From: JBGAPI01 sp044221335
GTDB taxonomy: Bacteria; Pseudomonadota; Gammaproteobacteria; Xanthomonadales; Ahniellaceae
Reading direction: 5' to 3'
DNA: 64,000 bases
NCBI GenBank assembly: GCA_044221335.1
Contig: JBGAPI010000001.1
Location: forward strand, 186,001 to 250,000
The notes beneath the pieces were generated by a model, which saw only the letters and a program-made list of their open reading frames with translations, was not told the origin of the DNA and made no database searches. Each line of letters begins with the position of its first letter. Position 1 is the first letter of the stretch. This document shows positions 47,442 to 56,595 of this stretch, one piece after another. The position numbers were made by a program, and so were the translations under genes.

Positions 47442-48569
47442 TCATCCCCCCGAGGAGTCGTTGCCGAGCTTGCGCAGCAGGCGATGCGCGTTTTCCTGCA
47501 GGCGGCTGGCGGCGTCCTGCCAGCCCTTGCCGGACGCCGCGGCGAGCGCGCGCCGCAGCGCGTTCTCGATGGTCGGCGGCCAGGCGTGGTTGGCGAGCAG
47601 GTAGAAGTAGCAGGAGTTGAGCTCGACGGCGGCCTCGAGCGCCCGTCCCGCCCCGATCAGCTCGCCCAGCACCTGCAGCCGGTTGCCGGCCGAGAAGGTG
47701 CCGGTGATGAGCTGCGGCGATCCGGGCCGGAGTGGGTCGATCGCGTAGTCGCGATGGCCGAGCGAGGCCAGCAGCGCCGTGTCGTCGATCTCGCGCATCT
47801 GGCGGACGCAGCGCGCCAGCGCGGCATCGCGGCGGGTCGGGTTCTGTTCGCGGTCGGTATAGACGTCGGCCGCCTCGTTGAGCTTCACCCGGACCGCGCC
47901 GGCCAGCGGCAGCGCGTCGTGCACGCGGTACACCGCGATCGCGCCGATCGCGTCGAGCAGGCGCACCGAGCGGCGCCGGCGGGACTCCGCCATCAGCGCG
48001 TCGATCTCGCTCCAGTGCCGCTGCCACAGCGCGACCGCGCGGCGGCGTTCGGCGGGGGTGAGCGGCAGGCCCGGCTCGCGGTCGGGCGTCGCCACGCCGA
48101 AGCGCTCGCCGAGCCAGGCGTCGGTGCGGTCGGCCTCCATCGGCAGGCGCTCCAGCGCCTCGGCGAGCTTCAGCGGATGCATCAGCGCGAGCCGGTCGCG
48201 GAATTCCAGCGCCAACACGCCGTGGGCGAGCCGCGGCTGGTAGATCTGCCCGGTCGAGCTGGTGCGCGACAGGAAGAAGCGCAGCGCCGCGGTGGAGGCG
48301 CCGCTGCGGCCGACCGAAGCCAGCGCGCTGCTCAACACCAGCTCGTCGCCGTCGACCCGGGCATGGATCCGCGCCGAACCCTGGACGAAATGGAAGTCGC
48401 GGCGCGCGAGGTCCGGTACCGGCTGCTGCAGCAGGTACCGGAAGGTTTCGCGCACGGCCGCCAGCACCTTGCCCTGGCCGAACAGCTCGATGGCATGGTC
48501 GCGGCGCGCGTGGTCGCGCCGTGCCAGCGGACGGCGGTGCCGGATCGGCGGTGCGTAGCTCAAGGACAC
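47442..48569 (-). CDS. Unknown protein, partner of the trypsin-like protease
   Basis: Protein of 375 residues from a GTG start that I cannot place in a family. No signal peptide or membrane segment. An Arg/His-rich N-terminus (about 1-25) precedes a region beginning RDFHFVQGSARIHARVDGDELVL that resembles the N-terminal domain of chaperone-like proteins, then a long mainly helical part. The TGA stop is followed one base later by the protease ATG; the two are likely coexpressed and may form a regulated pair. This is inference from context. Confidence 0.7.
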   Translation of the reverse strand: MSLSYAPPIRHRRPLARRDHARRDHAIELFGQGKVLAAVRETFRYLLQQPVPDLARRDFHFVQGSARIHARVDGDELVLSSALASVGRSGASTAALRFFLSRTSSTGQIYQPRLAHGVLALEFRDRLALMHPLKLAEALERLPMEADRTDAWLGERFGVATPDREPGLPLTPAERRRAVALWQRHWSEIDALMAESRRRRSVRLLDAIGAIAVYRVHDALPLAGAVRVKLNEAADVYTDREQNPTRRDAALARCVRQMREIDDTALLASLGHRDYAIDPLRPGSPQLITGTFSAGNRLQVLGELIGAGRALEAAVELNSCYFYLLANHAWPPTIENALRRALAAASGKGWQDAASRLQENAHRLLRKLGNDSSGG

Positions 48570-48742
48570 GATGAGGATTCCGACGGCCCCCGGGCTCCGC
48601 AGTCTTGCAGCCGGGCGCGGTGCAGGGCAAGACCGGCGGCGCTAGCGCCGCCGGTCCCGTTCGGGCTGAGGCGAGCGGGTCGTGCTCGCGCAGGCCGACG
48701 CGCCTGGTCGATTTCAGGTCGGTGAGCACCTAGCATCCGGAC

Positions 48743-49810
48743 ATGCCTGATGCTCCCGAATTCCGATTGTTCACCGAAGGCGACGAGCTCTATGCCGCGA
48801 TGCTGGTCGACATGGCGGCAGCCGCGACCACGCTTCGGGTCGAGAGCTACATCTTCGCCGACGACGCGGTCGGCCAGCAGTTCATCGACGCCCTCGCCGC
48901 CCATGCCGGCAGCGGCCGCAGCGCGCGGCTCCGGGTCGACGCGGTCGGTTCCGGCGACGTGCTCGCCGACACCAGCATCGCGCGGCTCGCCGAAGCCGGT
49001 GTCGAGGTCAACGTGTGCCTGCGCTGGTCGCCGCGGCGGTTCTGGAAGTTCCAACGCCGCAATCACCGCAAGCTCACGGTGATCGACGACCAGGTCGCCT
49101 ACGTCGGCGGCTTCAACATCCACAAGGAAAACTCGAAGCGGGCATTCGGCGAACGCCGCTGGCGCGACACCCACGTGCGCCTGACCGGGGCCCTCGCCGC
49201 GGCCGCTCGCGCGGCCTGGGACGACTATGGCCGCCGCCGGGTCTATCAGCCGCCGGCCGACCGCAGTGCGCCCTACCTGCTGCCCAACCGGGGCCTGCGT
49301 GGCGCCTGGCAGCTGCACCGGCTGCTGCGCACGAGGATCCGCGCCGCGCGCAGCCGGGTCTGGCTGACCACGCCCTACTTCGTGCCCGACGAGGCGAGCC
49401 AGCGCGCGTTGCGCGCCGCGGCGCGGCGCGGCGTCGACGTCCGGGTGCTGGTGCCCGCCAAGAGCGACGTGCGGATCGTGCAGTGGGCAGGACGTGCGGC
49501 GTACTCCGGCCTGCTCGGGGCCGGAGTGAAGATCTACGAGTACCAGCCGCGGGTGCTGCACGCGAAGACGATGCTGGTCGACGACGACTTCGCCACCATC
49601 GGCACCGCCAATTTCGACTACCGCAGCTTCTTCATCAACGACGAGATCAACGCGATCTTCCCGGGTCCGGTGGTGGCCGGCGAACTGGCCCGGCTCTTCG
49701 AGCAGGACCTCGCCGAGTCGCGCGCCATCATGCTCACGCCGTGGCCGCTGCGGCCGCTGACGTCGCTGCTGGCGGAGGGCGTGGGCTGGCTCGCCCGCAA
49801 GTGGCTGTAG
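48743..49810 (+). CDS. Phospholipase D-type cardiolipin synthase
   Basis: A 355-residue protein with two HKD motifs: HRKLTVIDD with FNIHKEN around residue 110, and HAKTMLVDDDF with NFDYRSFFINDE around residue 275. Length and lack of N-terminal membrane helices resemble the ClsB type rather than ClsA. The reaction would join two phosphatidylglycerol molecules, or phosphatidylglycerol and another donor, into cardiolipin; the PLD family also includes lipases and nucleases, but the motif contexts favour cardiolipin synthase. TAG stop runs into GACGCGCC. Confidence 0.87.
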   Translation: MPDAPEFRLFTEGDELYAAMLVDMAAAATTLRVESYIFADDAVGQQFIDALAAHAGSGRSARLRVDAVGSGDVLADTSIARLAEAGVEVNVCLRWSPRRFWKFQRRNHRKLTVIDDQVAYVGGFNIHKENSKRAFGERRWRDTHVRLTGALAAAARAAWDDYGRRRVYQPPADRSAPYLLPNRGLRGAWQLHRLLRTRIRAARSRVWLTTPYFVPDEASQRALRAAARRGVDVRVLVPAKSDVRIVQWAGRAAYSGLLGAGVKIYEYQPRVLHAKTMLVDDDFATIGTANFDYRSFFINDEINAIFPGPVVAGELARLFEQDLAESRAIMLTPWPLRPLTSLLAEGVGWLARKWL

Positions 49811-49890
49811 GACGCGCCCCGCGCGCCGCCGCGATGCGGTGAGTGCAGTGCCGTGCAGCCGACGCGCCTCGCACGGGCGCAACGCGCGAC

Positions 49891-50766
49891 TTACGCGATG
49901 GCCTCCGGTGCCCCGACCAGCGGCAGCTTCAGGTAGGTCGTGCCGTTGTCCTCCGCCGGCGGCAGGCGACCACCGCGCAGGTTGACCTGCAGCGCCGGCA
50001 GCAGCAGCCGCGGCGCCGCGAGACCGGCGTCTCGCTGCTCCCGGAACGCGACATAGGCCGCGCGGTCGCGACCGATCAGGTGCTGGTTGCGCTCGCGCTG
50101 GGCGGCCACCGTGGTCTCCGCCATCGGCTCGCGGCCACCCGGCGGATAATCGTGGCAGAGGAACATCCGGGTCGCGGGGGGGAGCGCCAGCAGGCGCTGC
50201 AGCGAGTCGTAGAGACGGCCGGCGTCGCCGCCGGGGAAGTCGCAGCGCGCGGTGCCGACATCCGGGGCGAACAGGGTATCGCCGACGAACACGGCATCGC
50301 CGATCCGGTAGCTGACGCCGTCGTCGGTGTGGCCCGGCGTGGCCAGCACCTCGATCTCGAGGCGACCGGCGTCGACGCGCTCGCCGTCGGCGAACAGGCG
50401 GTCGAACTGCTGGCCGTCCGCGGGGAAATCGGCACCGAGGTTGAACACGCCGCGGAAGTGGCTCTGGACGGCGGTCACGCCCGCGCCGACGCCGACCCGC
50501 GCCCCGGGCAGTTCGGCCCGGAGATAGGCCGCTGCGGTCAGGTGATCCGCGTGAACATGTGTTTCGAGGATCCAGCCGACGGCGAGCCGACGCTGGTGGA
50601 CTTCGGCCAGCAGGGCATCGGCGAACAGGGTTTCTACCCGACCGCTGGCCGGGTCGAAATCGAGCACGGGATCGATGATCACCGCATCCCTGCTCGATTC
50701 GTCGGCGACCAGATAGGCGTAGGTGCCGGTCGCCGAATGGAAGAAGGGGTTGATGACGAGCGCCAT
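49891..50766 (-). CDS. MBL-fold hydrolase, persulfide dioxygenase-like
   Basis: A 291-residue metallo-beta-lactamase-fold enzyme. The first metal motif ETHVHADHLT places His70, His72, Asp74 and His75; later ligands are in TPGHTDDGVSY, FVGDTLF and FLCHDY. The Thr-Arg-Cys-Asp-Phe-Pro-Gly-Gly-Asp segment (TARCDFPGGD) is typical of ETHE1/Blh-type sulfur dioxygenases, which oxidise glutathione persulfide. No rhodanese or BigR-like regulator is adjacent. Hydroxyacylglutathione hydrolase is the alternative but less likely. Confidence 0.85.
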   Translation of the reverse strand: MALVINPFFHSATGTYAYLVADESSRDAVIIDPVLDFDPASGRVETLFADALLAEVHQRRLAVGWILETHVHADHLTAAAYLRAELPGARVGVGAGVTAVQSHFRGVFNLGADFPADGQQFDRLFADGERVDAGRLEIEVLATPGHTDDGVSYRIGDAVFVGDTLFAPDVGTARCDFPGGDAGRLYDSLQRLLALPPATRMFLCHDYPPGGREPMAETTVAAQRERNQHLIGRDRAAYVAFREQRDAGLAAPRLLLPALQVNLRGGRLPPAEDNGTTYLKLPLVGAPEAIA

Positions 50767-50887
50767 GGGGGACTCCGCGGATGCGCCGATTATGCGCTGC
50801 TTCCCGATTGCGTTCGCGTCGGAGCCGAACGTTAGAATCGTCCGCGTCGCTCGTCTCTAGCCCGGTGACTTACAGGGGGTTGCCGTC

Positions 50888-53275
50888 ATGGCTGTATCCG
50901 GAGCGGCGGCGCTTCCGACCGGAGCGCTGCCGTCGTTGAAGCAGTTGCGCATGGCGCCGCGCCAGCGCGCCTTCCTGGAGGCGTTGCTGGACGCCGCCAG
51001 CACGCGTTTCGAGGTCGAGCTCGGCAACACCCTGACCGAGTTCGAGCAGAGCCTGTTCAAGCTTCCGGGCTCGCCGGGTGTCGACGGGCAGAATCCCCAC
51101 TACGCCGCGATTCGCGAACTGCGCCGCGGCCGCGCCGACGTGATCCCGCGTTTCCTGCTGCGGCTCGAAGCGGGACTGGCGCTCGCCATCCAGGGGCAGC
51201 CGGCCGCGACCCTGCTCGGTCGGGTGCTGTCGCGCGCCGACGAGCTCGCCCTGCTGAAGGAGCAGGAGCTCGACGAGCAGCTCGCGCTGAAGGAGATCGC
51301 CGCGCGCGCCGAGCTGCGCTGGCCGCAGCCGATCCACGCGCTCGGCCTCCGCTTCGGCGTGCTCGCCGGCACGCCGCTGCTGGACCCGGTGGAGCTGCCG
51401 GTCGGGCCGCAGCAGCTCTGCGAATGCCTGCGCTACGCGGTCGTCGCGCTGGAGATCGATGCCGCCCACCGCGGAATCCTGTACCGGATCTTCGACCGCC
51501 AGTCGGTCGTCCGGCTGGGCACGCTGTACGAGGAACTCGAAGCGCTGGCGCAACAGCACCGGCTGCTGCCGCACGCGACCCAGGCCAGCGTGCGCAGCCG
51601 CCGTTCCGACTCGGGCGGCGAGCCGCGCGCCGTCGTCGAGAGTCGTGGCGAGGCGCCGGCCTCCCCGGCCGCCTTGACGGCGGTCCCGGCGTCGCCCCGG
51701 GCGCTCGCGCCGGCGGTGCGACCGATGGCCGGCGACGAGACGGTCGGCGCGCTCTCCGGCTGGCCGACGCCGGTGCTCAAGCCCTATCAGCCCGAACACG
51801 GCGGCCCCGGCGACGATCTCGCGCTGCTGTCCGGCATGCGCCAGCTGCTGGCCGAGCGCCGGCGCCAGCAGGGCCTGGCGCTGCCGGACCAGACGACCAG
51901 CAGCGCCGCCCGCAGCGAGGACGTGCTCGCGGTGCTGGCCAGCATGCAGAGCCGGCCGATCGCGCCGCTGATGATCGGCGGCCGGCTGATGCACCGGAGC
52001 CTCGCGCAGGTGAAGCAGGACCTGCTGAACCAGCTCCGCCCGCTGTCGATGGACGGCCGCGCGCCACGGCTGTCCGACCCGGACGGCGACGTGCTGGACC
52101 TGGTCAGCATGCTGTTCGACCACCTCGCCCAGAGCTGGCGCCCGGAGAGCGCCCTGCAGCACGCGCTCGCCCGCCTGCAGGTGCCGATGCTCCGGGTCGC
52201 GCTGAAGGATCATCGGTTCATCACCGAGCGCAACCATCCGGCGCGGCAGTTCCTGAACGGCCTCGCCGAGACCTGCTCGATCTGGTTCGACGACGATGTC
52301 GAGGACGACAGTCTCGTCGGCAAGATGCAGCAGGTGGTCGACCAGGCGGTCAGCGACTACCGGGACGAGCCCGAGCTGTTCGGCCGCCTGCTGACCGAGT
52401 TCTCGCAGCACGTGAGCTCGCTCGCCAAGAAGGCCGATGTCGCCGAGCGTCGCCACGTCGAGGCGGCCCGCGGTCGCGAGCGTCTCGACGTCGCCCGCCG
52501 CGAGGCCACCCGCACGATCGCCGAGGTGCTCGCGGAAGGTCCCTGCTCGACGCTCGCACGGACGCTGCTGGAGCAGGCCTGGGCCGATGTGCTGGCGCTG
52601 TCGCTGATGCGGGGCACCCTGGAGGACGCCGGCTTCCAGCGTCGCCTGCGGATCGCGCGGCTGGTGCGCGAGCGCCTCGTCGATGGCGCCGGCGGCGGGG
52701 CCTTGGCCGGCGAGCCTGACGCGGCGCAGCTGCGCCAGGATCTGGAGACCGGACTCGCGCAGGTCGGCTACCACGCCGACGAGGTCGTCGCACTGGCGCG
52801 GCACCTGTTCGATGGCGGGATGCCGGTCGCAGTCGACCGCAGCGGCGAGGCCGACCTGACCCAGCGGCTGCGCGAACATTCGCGCCTCGGCGAGACCGCC
52901 GCGCCCGCGGCCGCGGTCGAGGGCGAATTCAGCGCCACCATCGCCCGGCTGCCGGAGGCACAGCGTGGCTGGGCGGAGCGGCTGGTCGCCCTGCCCTTCG
53001 GCGTCTGGTTCGAATTCACCGGCGAGCGCGGCCTCAAGCTGCGCCGCAAGCTGGTCTGGTACAGCACGTTCACCGGCCATGCGATCCTGGTCAACCAGCG
53101 TGGCGCCAAGTCCCTCGAGATGCGGCTCGACGCGCTCGCCGCCGATCTCGCCCAGGGCCGGGCGGTGCTGATCGAGGCCTACAAGGAAAGCCTGATCGAC
53201 CGCATCTGGTCGCGGGTGGTGTCGACCCTGCGCTCCTGGGTCGGCAAGGACGAACCGCAAGGAACCGAGAAATGA
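50888..53275 (+). CDS. DUF1631 family protein
   Basis: A 795-residue cytosolic protein of the DUF1631 family, found mostly in Xanthomonadales and Pseudomonadales (sometimes labelled thymidine phosphorylase in old records without support). It is mainly helical with an Ala/Pro-rich linker near residues 235-285 and the conserved C-terminal LVNQRGAKSLEMRLDALA. No enzyme motif is visible. The stop overlaps the PilZ gene start (ATGA), so the two are made together; a role in c-di-GMP-linked or type IV pilus functions is inferred. Confidence 0.87.
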   Translation: MAVSGAAALPTGALPSLKQLRMAPRQRAFLEALLDAASTRFEVELGNTLTEFEQSLFKLPGSPGVDGQNPHYAAIRELRRGRADVIPRFLLRLEAGLALAIQGQPAATLLGRVLSRADELALLKEQELDEQLALKEIAARAELRWPQPIHALGLRFGVLAGTPLLDPVELPVGPQQLCECLRYAVVALEIDAAHRGILYRIFDRQSVVRLGTLYEELEALAQQHRLLPHATQASVRSRRSDSGGEPRAVVESRGEAPASPAALTAVPASPRALAPAVRPMAGDETVGALSGWPTPVLKPYQPEHGGPGDDLALLSGMRQLLAERRRQQGLALPDQTTSSAARSEDVLAVLASMQSRPIAPLMIGGRLMHRSLAQVKQDLLNQLRPLSMDGRAPRLSDPDGDVLDLVSMLFDHLAQSWRPESALQHALARLQVPMLRVALKDHRFITERNHPARQFLNGLAETCSIWFDDDVEDDSLVGKMQQVVDQAVSDYRDEPELFGRLLTEFSQHVSSLAKKADVAERRHVEAARGRERLDVARREATRTIAEVLAEGPCSTLARTLLEQAWADVLALSLMRGTLEDAGFQRRLRIARLVRERLVDGAGGGALAGEPDAAQLRQDLETGLAQVGYHADEVVALARHLFDGGMPVAVDRSGEADLTQRLREHSRLGETAAPAAAVEGEFSATIARLPEAQRGWAERLVALPFGVWFEFTGERGLKLRRKLVWYSTFTGHAILVNQRGAKSLEMRLDALAADLAQGRAVLIEAYKESLIDRIWSRVVSTLRSWVGKDEPQGTEK

Positions 53276-53616
53276 ACGAGACCCGCCGCGCGACACGGCA
53301 CAAGGTCGACGCCGTGGTGCACGTGCAGAACGCCATCACCGGCGCCGCGATGGGCCGCCTCGGCAACCTCTCGTCGGACGGCATGATGCTGATCGCGACC
53401 CAGCCGGTGGTCGAAGATGCGCTCTACCAGGTGCAGTTCGCGCTGCCCGATCGCCATGGCGTGCCGCAGATGATCGAGATCGGCATCCACCAGCAGTGGA
53501 ACGCGCCGGCCTCGATCCGCGACCAGTACTGGGCGGGCTTCCGGATCATCGACCTCGGCAAGCGCGAGCACCAGGTGCTCGACGACTGGCTGCGCCGGCA
53601 TCCGGCCAACGCCTGA
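53272..53616 (+). CDS. PilZ domain protein
   Basis: A 114-residue protein with RRATRHKVDAVVHVQNAI and LGNLSSDGMML, the pattern of a PilZ domain. The canonical c-di-GMP motif is RxxxR...DxSxxG; here the first half (RRATRHK) is present as RxxxxH and the second as NLSSDGM, so nucleotide binding is possible but not certain. Overlaps the DUF1631 gene by 4 bases. Confidence 0.87.
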   Translation: MNETRRATRHKVDAVVHVQNAITGAAMGRLGNLSSDGMMLIATQPVVEDALYQVQFALPDRHGVPQMIEIGIHQQWNAPASIRDQYWAGFRIIDLGKREHQVLDDWLRRHPANA

Positions 53617-53630
53617 GCGTCCGGCCGGCG

Positions 53631-54143
53631 ATGCCGTTCACCCCGCTGCACATGGGTCCGGCCGCCGTGCTGAAGGCGGCCGTCGGCGCGCGGTTCAGCC
53701 TCACCGTGTTCGGACTGTCGCAGGTCCTGATCGACCTCGAGCCGCTGATCCGGATCGTCCGCGGCGACTTCACGACCCTGCACGGCACGACCCACAACCT
53801 CGCCGGCGCGCTCGCGATCGCCGCGATCGCCGCCGAGCCCGGACGCTGGCTGTGCCAGCGGATCGTCCCTCCGCGCCTGCAGGATCGTCCCGACGGCACG
53901 GCCGGCGGCAGCGACCGATTCCGCATCTCTCGCGGCGTCGCCTGGGCCTCGGCGCTGCTCGGCACGCTGTCGCATCTCGTCCTGGACGGCATCATGCACG
54001 ACGACGTGCGGCCGTTGTGGCCGCTGTCGGATGCGCAGCCCTGGCTGCACGCGGTCTCCGTCACGACGCTGCACGCCGGCTGCATCGGGCTCGGCGGCCT
54101 CGGGCTCGCGGGCTTGTTCTGGCGCTACTCGACGCGCGAGTGA
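53631..54143 (+). CDS. YdjM/DUF4184-like membrane metal-dependent hydrolase
   Basis: A 170-residue inner-membrane protein with conserved His/Asp positions of the small membrane hydrolase family: MPFTPLHMGPAAV, LHGTTHN and LSHLVLDGIMHDDV. Several hydrophobic segments, the last near FWRYSTRE. It begins 14 bases after the PilZ stop and may be in that operon. The reaction is unknown. Confidence 0.75.
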   Translation: MPFTPLHMGPAAVLKAAVGARFSLTVFGLSQVLIDLEPLIRIVRGDFTTLHGTTHNLAGALAIAAIAAEPGRWLCQRIVPPRLQDRPDGTAGGSDRFRISRGVAWASALLGTLSHLVLDGIMHDDVRPLWPLSDAQPWLHAVSVTTLHAGCIGLGGLGLAGLFWRYSTRE

Positions 54144-54228
54144 GGCTGGCGACCGGACACCCCGGATGCAATTTCCCCGCGTGCTGTCAGAATGCGCGGC
54201 TCACGAACGACGACGAGTTGCCCACGCC

Positions 54229-55164
54229 ATGTCCTCTGCCCTGATCTGCGGTTCGCTCGCCTACGACACCATCATGGTGTTCCAGGACCAGTTCAAGAAC
54301 CACATCCTGCCGGACAAGGTGCACATCCTCAACGTGTCCTTCCTGGTGCCGCGGATGCGCCGCGAGTTCGGCGGCTGCGCCGGCAACATCGCCTACAACC
54401 TGCATCTGCTCGGCGGCAAGCCGCTGCCGATGGCGACCGTGGGCCAGGACTTCGGTCCCTACCGCGACTACTTCGCGGAGCTCGGGATCCCGCTGACCCA
54501 TGTGAAGGAGATCCCGGATCTCTACACGGCACAGGCCTTCATCACCACCGACCTCGACGACAACCAGATCACCGCCTTCCACCCCGGCGCGATGATGCGC
54601 TCGTACGAGAACCATGTGCGCGACGTGCCCGACGTGAAGTTCGGCATCGTCGGTCCGGACGGCTACGAGGCGATGCTGCAGAACTCGAAGGAGTTCGCCG
54701 AGCTGTCGATCCCGTTCATCTTCGACCCCGGCCAGGCCATGCCGCTGTTCAACGGCAAGGAGCTCACCACGATGATCGAGCAGGCCAACTACGTCACCGT
54801 CAACGACTACGAATCGAACCTGCTGCAGGAGCGCACCGGCCTGTCGGAGAAGCAGATCGCGGAGCGCGTCGACGCGTACCTGATCACCCGCGGCCCGAAG
54901 GGCTCCGAGGTCCACACCAAGAACGGCATGCTGCACATCCCCGCCGCCAACGCGATGCGGGTGGTCGATCCGACCGGCTGCGGCGACGCCTACCGCGCCG
55001 GCCTGATCTTCGGCTGGATGCGCGGCATGGACATGGCCACCACCGGCCGCATCGCCTCGCTGATGGGCGCGCTGAAGATCGAGAACCTCGGCCCGCAGAA
55101 CCAGCGCTTCACCTACGAGGAATTCGCCGAGCAGTTCCGCCAGCAGTTCGGCTATTCCATGTAG
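54229..55164 (+). CDS. PfkB family carbohydrate/nucleoside kinase
   Basis: A 311-residue ribokinase-fold kinase: N-terminal ALICGSLAYDTIMVF, the substrate loop FGGCAGNIAYNLHLLGG, and the C-terminal signature DPTGCGDAYRAGLIFG with the catalytic Asp. Residues such as VNDYESNLL match adenosine kinase-like members. Substrate could be adenosine or another ribosyl compound. The TAG stop is followed by a GCGGC...GCCGC dyad and then by the REP-like sequence that the IS element interrupts. Confidence 0.85.
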   Translation: MSSALICGSLAYDTIMVFQDQFKNHILPDKVHILNVSFLVPRMRREFGGCAGNIAYNLHLLGGKPLPMATVGQDFGPYRDYFAELGIPLTHVKEIPDLYTAQAFITTDLDDNQITAFHPGAMMRSYENHVRDVPDVKFGIVGPDGYEAMLQNSKEFAELSIPFIFDPGQAMPLFNGKELTTMIEQANYVTVNDYESNLLQERTGLSEKQIAERVDAYLITRGPKGSEVHTKNGMLHIPAANAMRVVDPTGCGDAYRAGLIFGWMRGMDMATTGRIASLMGALKIENLGPQNQRFTYEEFAEQFRQQFGYSM

Positions 55165-55188
55165 GTGCGGCGAAAGCCGCGATGCTCT

Positions 55189-55207
55189 TGTGGGAGGGGC
55201 GCCAGCC
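55189..55207. repeat. Left half of the REP-like palindrome split by the IS
   Basis: TGTGGGAGGGGCGCCAGCC, the left arm of a REP-like dyad. The right arm (GGTCGGGGCTGGTGCCCCTTCCACA) is at 56571-56595, with the loop between. The last 9 bases are the target duplication. Confidence 0.75.
55199..55207. repeat. Left 9-bp target-site duplication
   Basis: GCGCCAGCC next to the left IS end, identical to 56533-56541. Confidence 0.9.
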
Positions 55208-56532
55208 CTGAGGTTTGGACAGGTTTTCAACGCCACGCTTCGCTCGTAGGCGAGGCGTTGGTGGTGTTTCGTAGGTGCCTGAGTAGCACATCGGTCCGAA
55301 GCCAACGATGCTTTAGCGCCTCCCATCCGAGGCGGATGAGGGAATAGGCGTTTCGCGTTGACTTTCCCGGGGCCAGGTAGAGGTCGAGCTGCTGTTCCTT
55401 GGCTTTGGTTCCGACAATCCACGCGGCAAAGGTAGCCAACGCGTCGAGCATCAGAAGGACGGCCAGGCGCAGTTTTTGTCGAGTCAGACTGTCTTCAAAG
55501 CCGCGACCGAAACGATGCGACTTGAGATCACGGAAGGCCTCCTCGATCTGCATCCGCTTGCTGTAGATGGCGACGATCTGGGCGGCATTGCGCTGCAGCC
55601 CCGGTGACACGATGAGAATCCAAGGTTCGCGCTCGCGCCGGGCCGCATCGAGGCTCGTGGTGTCGGCCGAGCGTTTTCCTTGCCGAGTGAGGTGGTGGCG
55701 CCCACGCTGAATGCGGGAAAAGGCGATCAATCGGCATGGCCAGCGTTGCCGCCGGGCTTGCTCGAATACACCAAGGTCAGTGGGGCGACGAGTTGCCTGG
55801 GCGTGCAGCGTGGGGACGTCAACCCAAGCAGGGGAGCCGATTGCGCGCACCTTGGTCAAATGCCTCAAGCGACCGACGACGCTCCAGCCCAGCGCCTCTA
55901 CCGCTCGAAACCAACGCGTTCGGAAGCCGGCGTCGACCACGATAATGGGCCTGACGTCGCTTGGGATCAGCGCATGCAATTCGGTCAGGAAATTCTCCTC
56001 GGCCTCGACCGAACCCTGTTGCTGTATCGGAACGACCTTCTCGTAGATGGTCAGCGCGCGACCGCCCATCGGAATCGCCGCTCGCAAGACCGCGTGAAGA
56101 TCCTTCAGACCCACCGTCGACCAGTCGACGACCAGCACCGGCTGCGGGCTCCGAATCAGCCAGCGCGCCATCGCCCCGTACAGCCCCTCCAGTTCGGCAT
56201 GTAGGCGCTGATTGCTCAACAAGCGATCCAGCCGCCTGAGAGGCGCGGCAATTGCTTCGTTGGCCGGCCACGAGCGTGCAATGTCTATCAGCACGAGGCG
56301 CCGACTCGCGATCAAAGCGTCGACTGCCAGCATCAGCGACTGCCGACGCAATGCGTGCATCACGCCCAGCTTCGACCAAAGACACTTCTGCAATACTGAT
56401 GCGGCATGCATGGTGCGGTCTCTCCTTCGGTTGGTCCCTTAGGAGAAAAAACCGCACCGTGCATGCGCTGTTTTCGCCGCAACCTAGCCCCAACGCGGCT
56501 GTTTTGCTAGCGAAAACCTGTCTAAACCTCAG
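55208..56532. mobile_element. IS10-like insertion sequence (IS4 family)
   Basis: A 1325-base element bounded by inverted repeats: CTGAGGTTTGGACAGGTTTTC at 55208-55228 and the complement of CTGAGGTTTAGACAGGTTTTC at 56512-56532, differing at one position. Perfect 9-bp target duplications GCGCCAGCC flank it. Length, single transposase and 9-bp duplication fit the IS10/IS50 group. Both ends and the gene look intact, so it is probably recent and active. Confidence 0.95.
55227..56411 (-). CDS. IS4-family (IS10-type) transposase
   Basis: A 394-residue DDE transposase that cuts and pastes its own element. Catalytic residues by motif: Asp96 (VLVVDWST), Asp160 (IIVVDAGF) and Glu290 in the YREK signature (YSKRMQIEEAFRDLKS, Tyr283, Arg286, Glu290, Lys297). 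The sequence resembles IS10-R transposase along its length. The frame is unbroken from ATG at 56411 to a stop inside the left inverted repeat. Confidence 0.95.
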   Translation of the reverse strand: MHAASVLQKCLWSKLGVMHALRRQSLMLAVDALIASRRLVLIDIARSWPANEAIAAPLRRLDRLLSNQRLHAELEGLYGAMARWLIRSPQPVLVVDWSTVGLKDLHAVLRAAIPMGGRALTIYEKVVPIQQQGSVEAEENFLTELHALIPSDVRPIIVVDAGFRTRWFRAVEALGWSVVGRLRHLTKVRAIGSPAWVDVPTLHAQATRRPTDLGVFEQARRQRWPCRLIAFSRIQRGRHHLTRQGKRSADTTSLDAARREREPWILIVSPGLQRNAAQIVAIYSKRMQIEEAFRDLKSHRFGRGFEDSLTRQKLRLAVLLMLDALATFAAWIVGTKAKEQQLDLYLAPGKSTRNAYSLIRLGWEALKHRWLRTDVLLRHLRNTTNASPTSEAWR

Positions 56533-56541
56533 GCGCCAGCC
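56533..56541. repeat. Right 9-bp target-site duplication
   Basis: GCGCCAGCC directly after the right end of the IS, identical to 55199-55207. Confidence 0.9.
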
Positions 56542-56595
56542 CCGATCGCAACACATCGGATCACCCTCGCGGTCGGGGCTGGTGCCCCTTCCACA

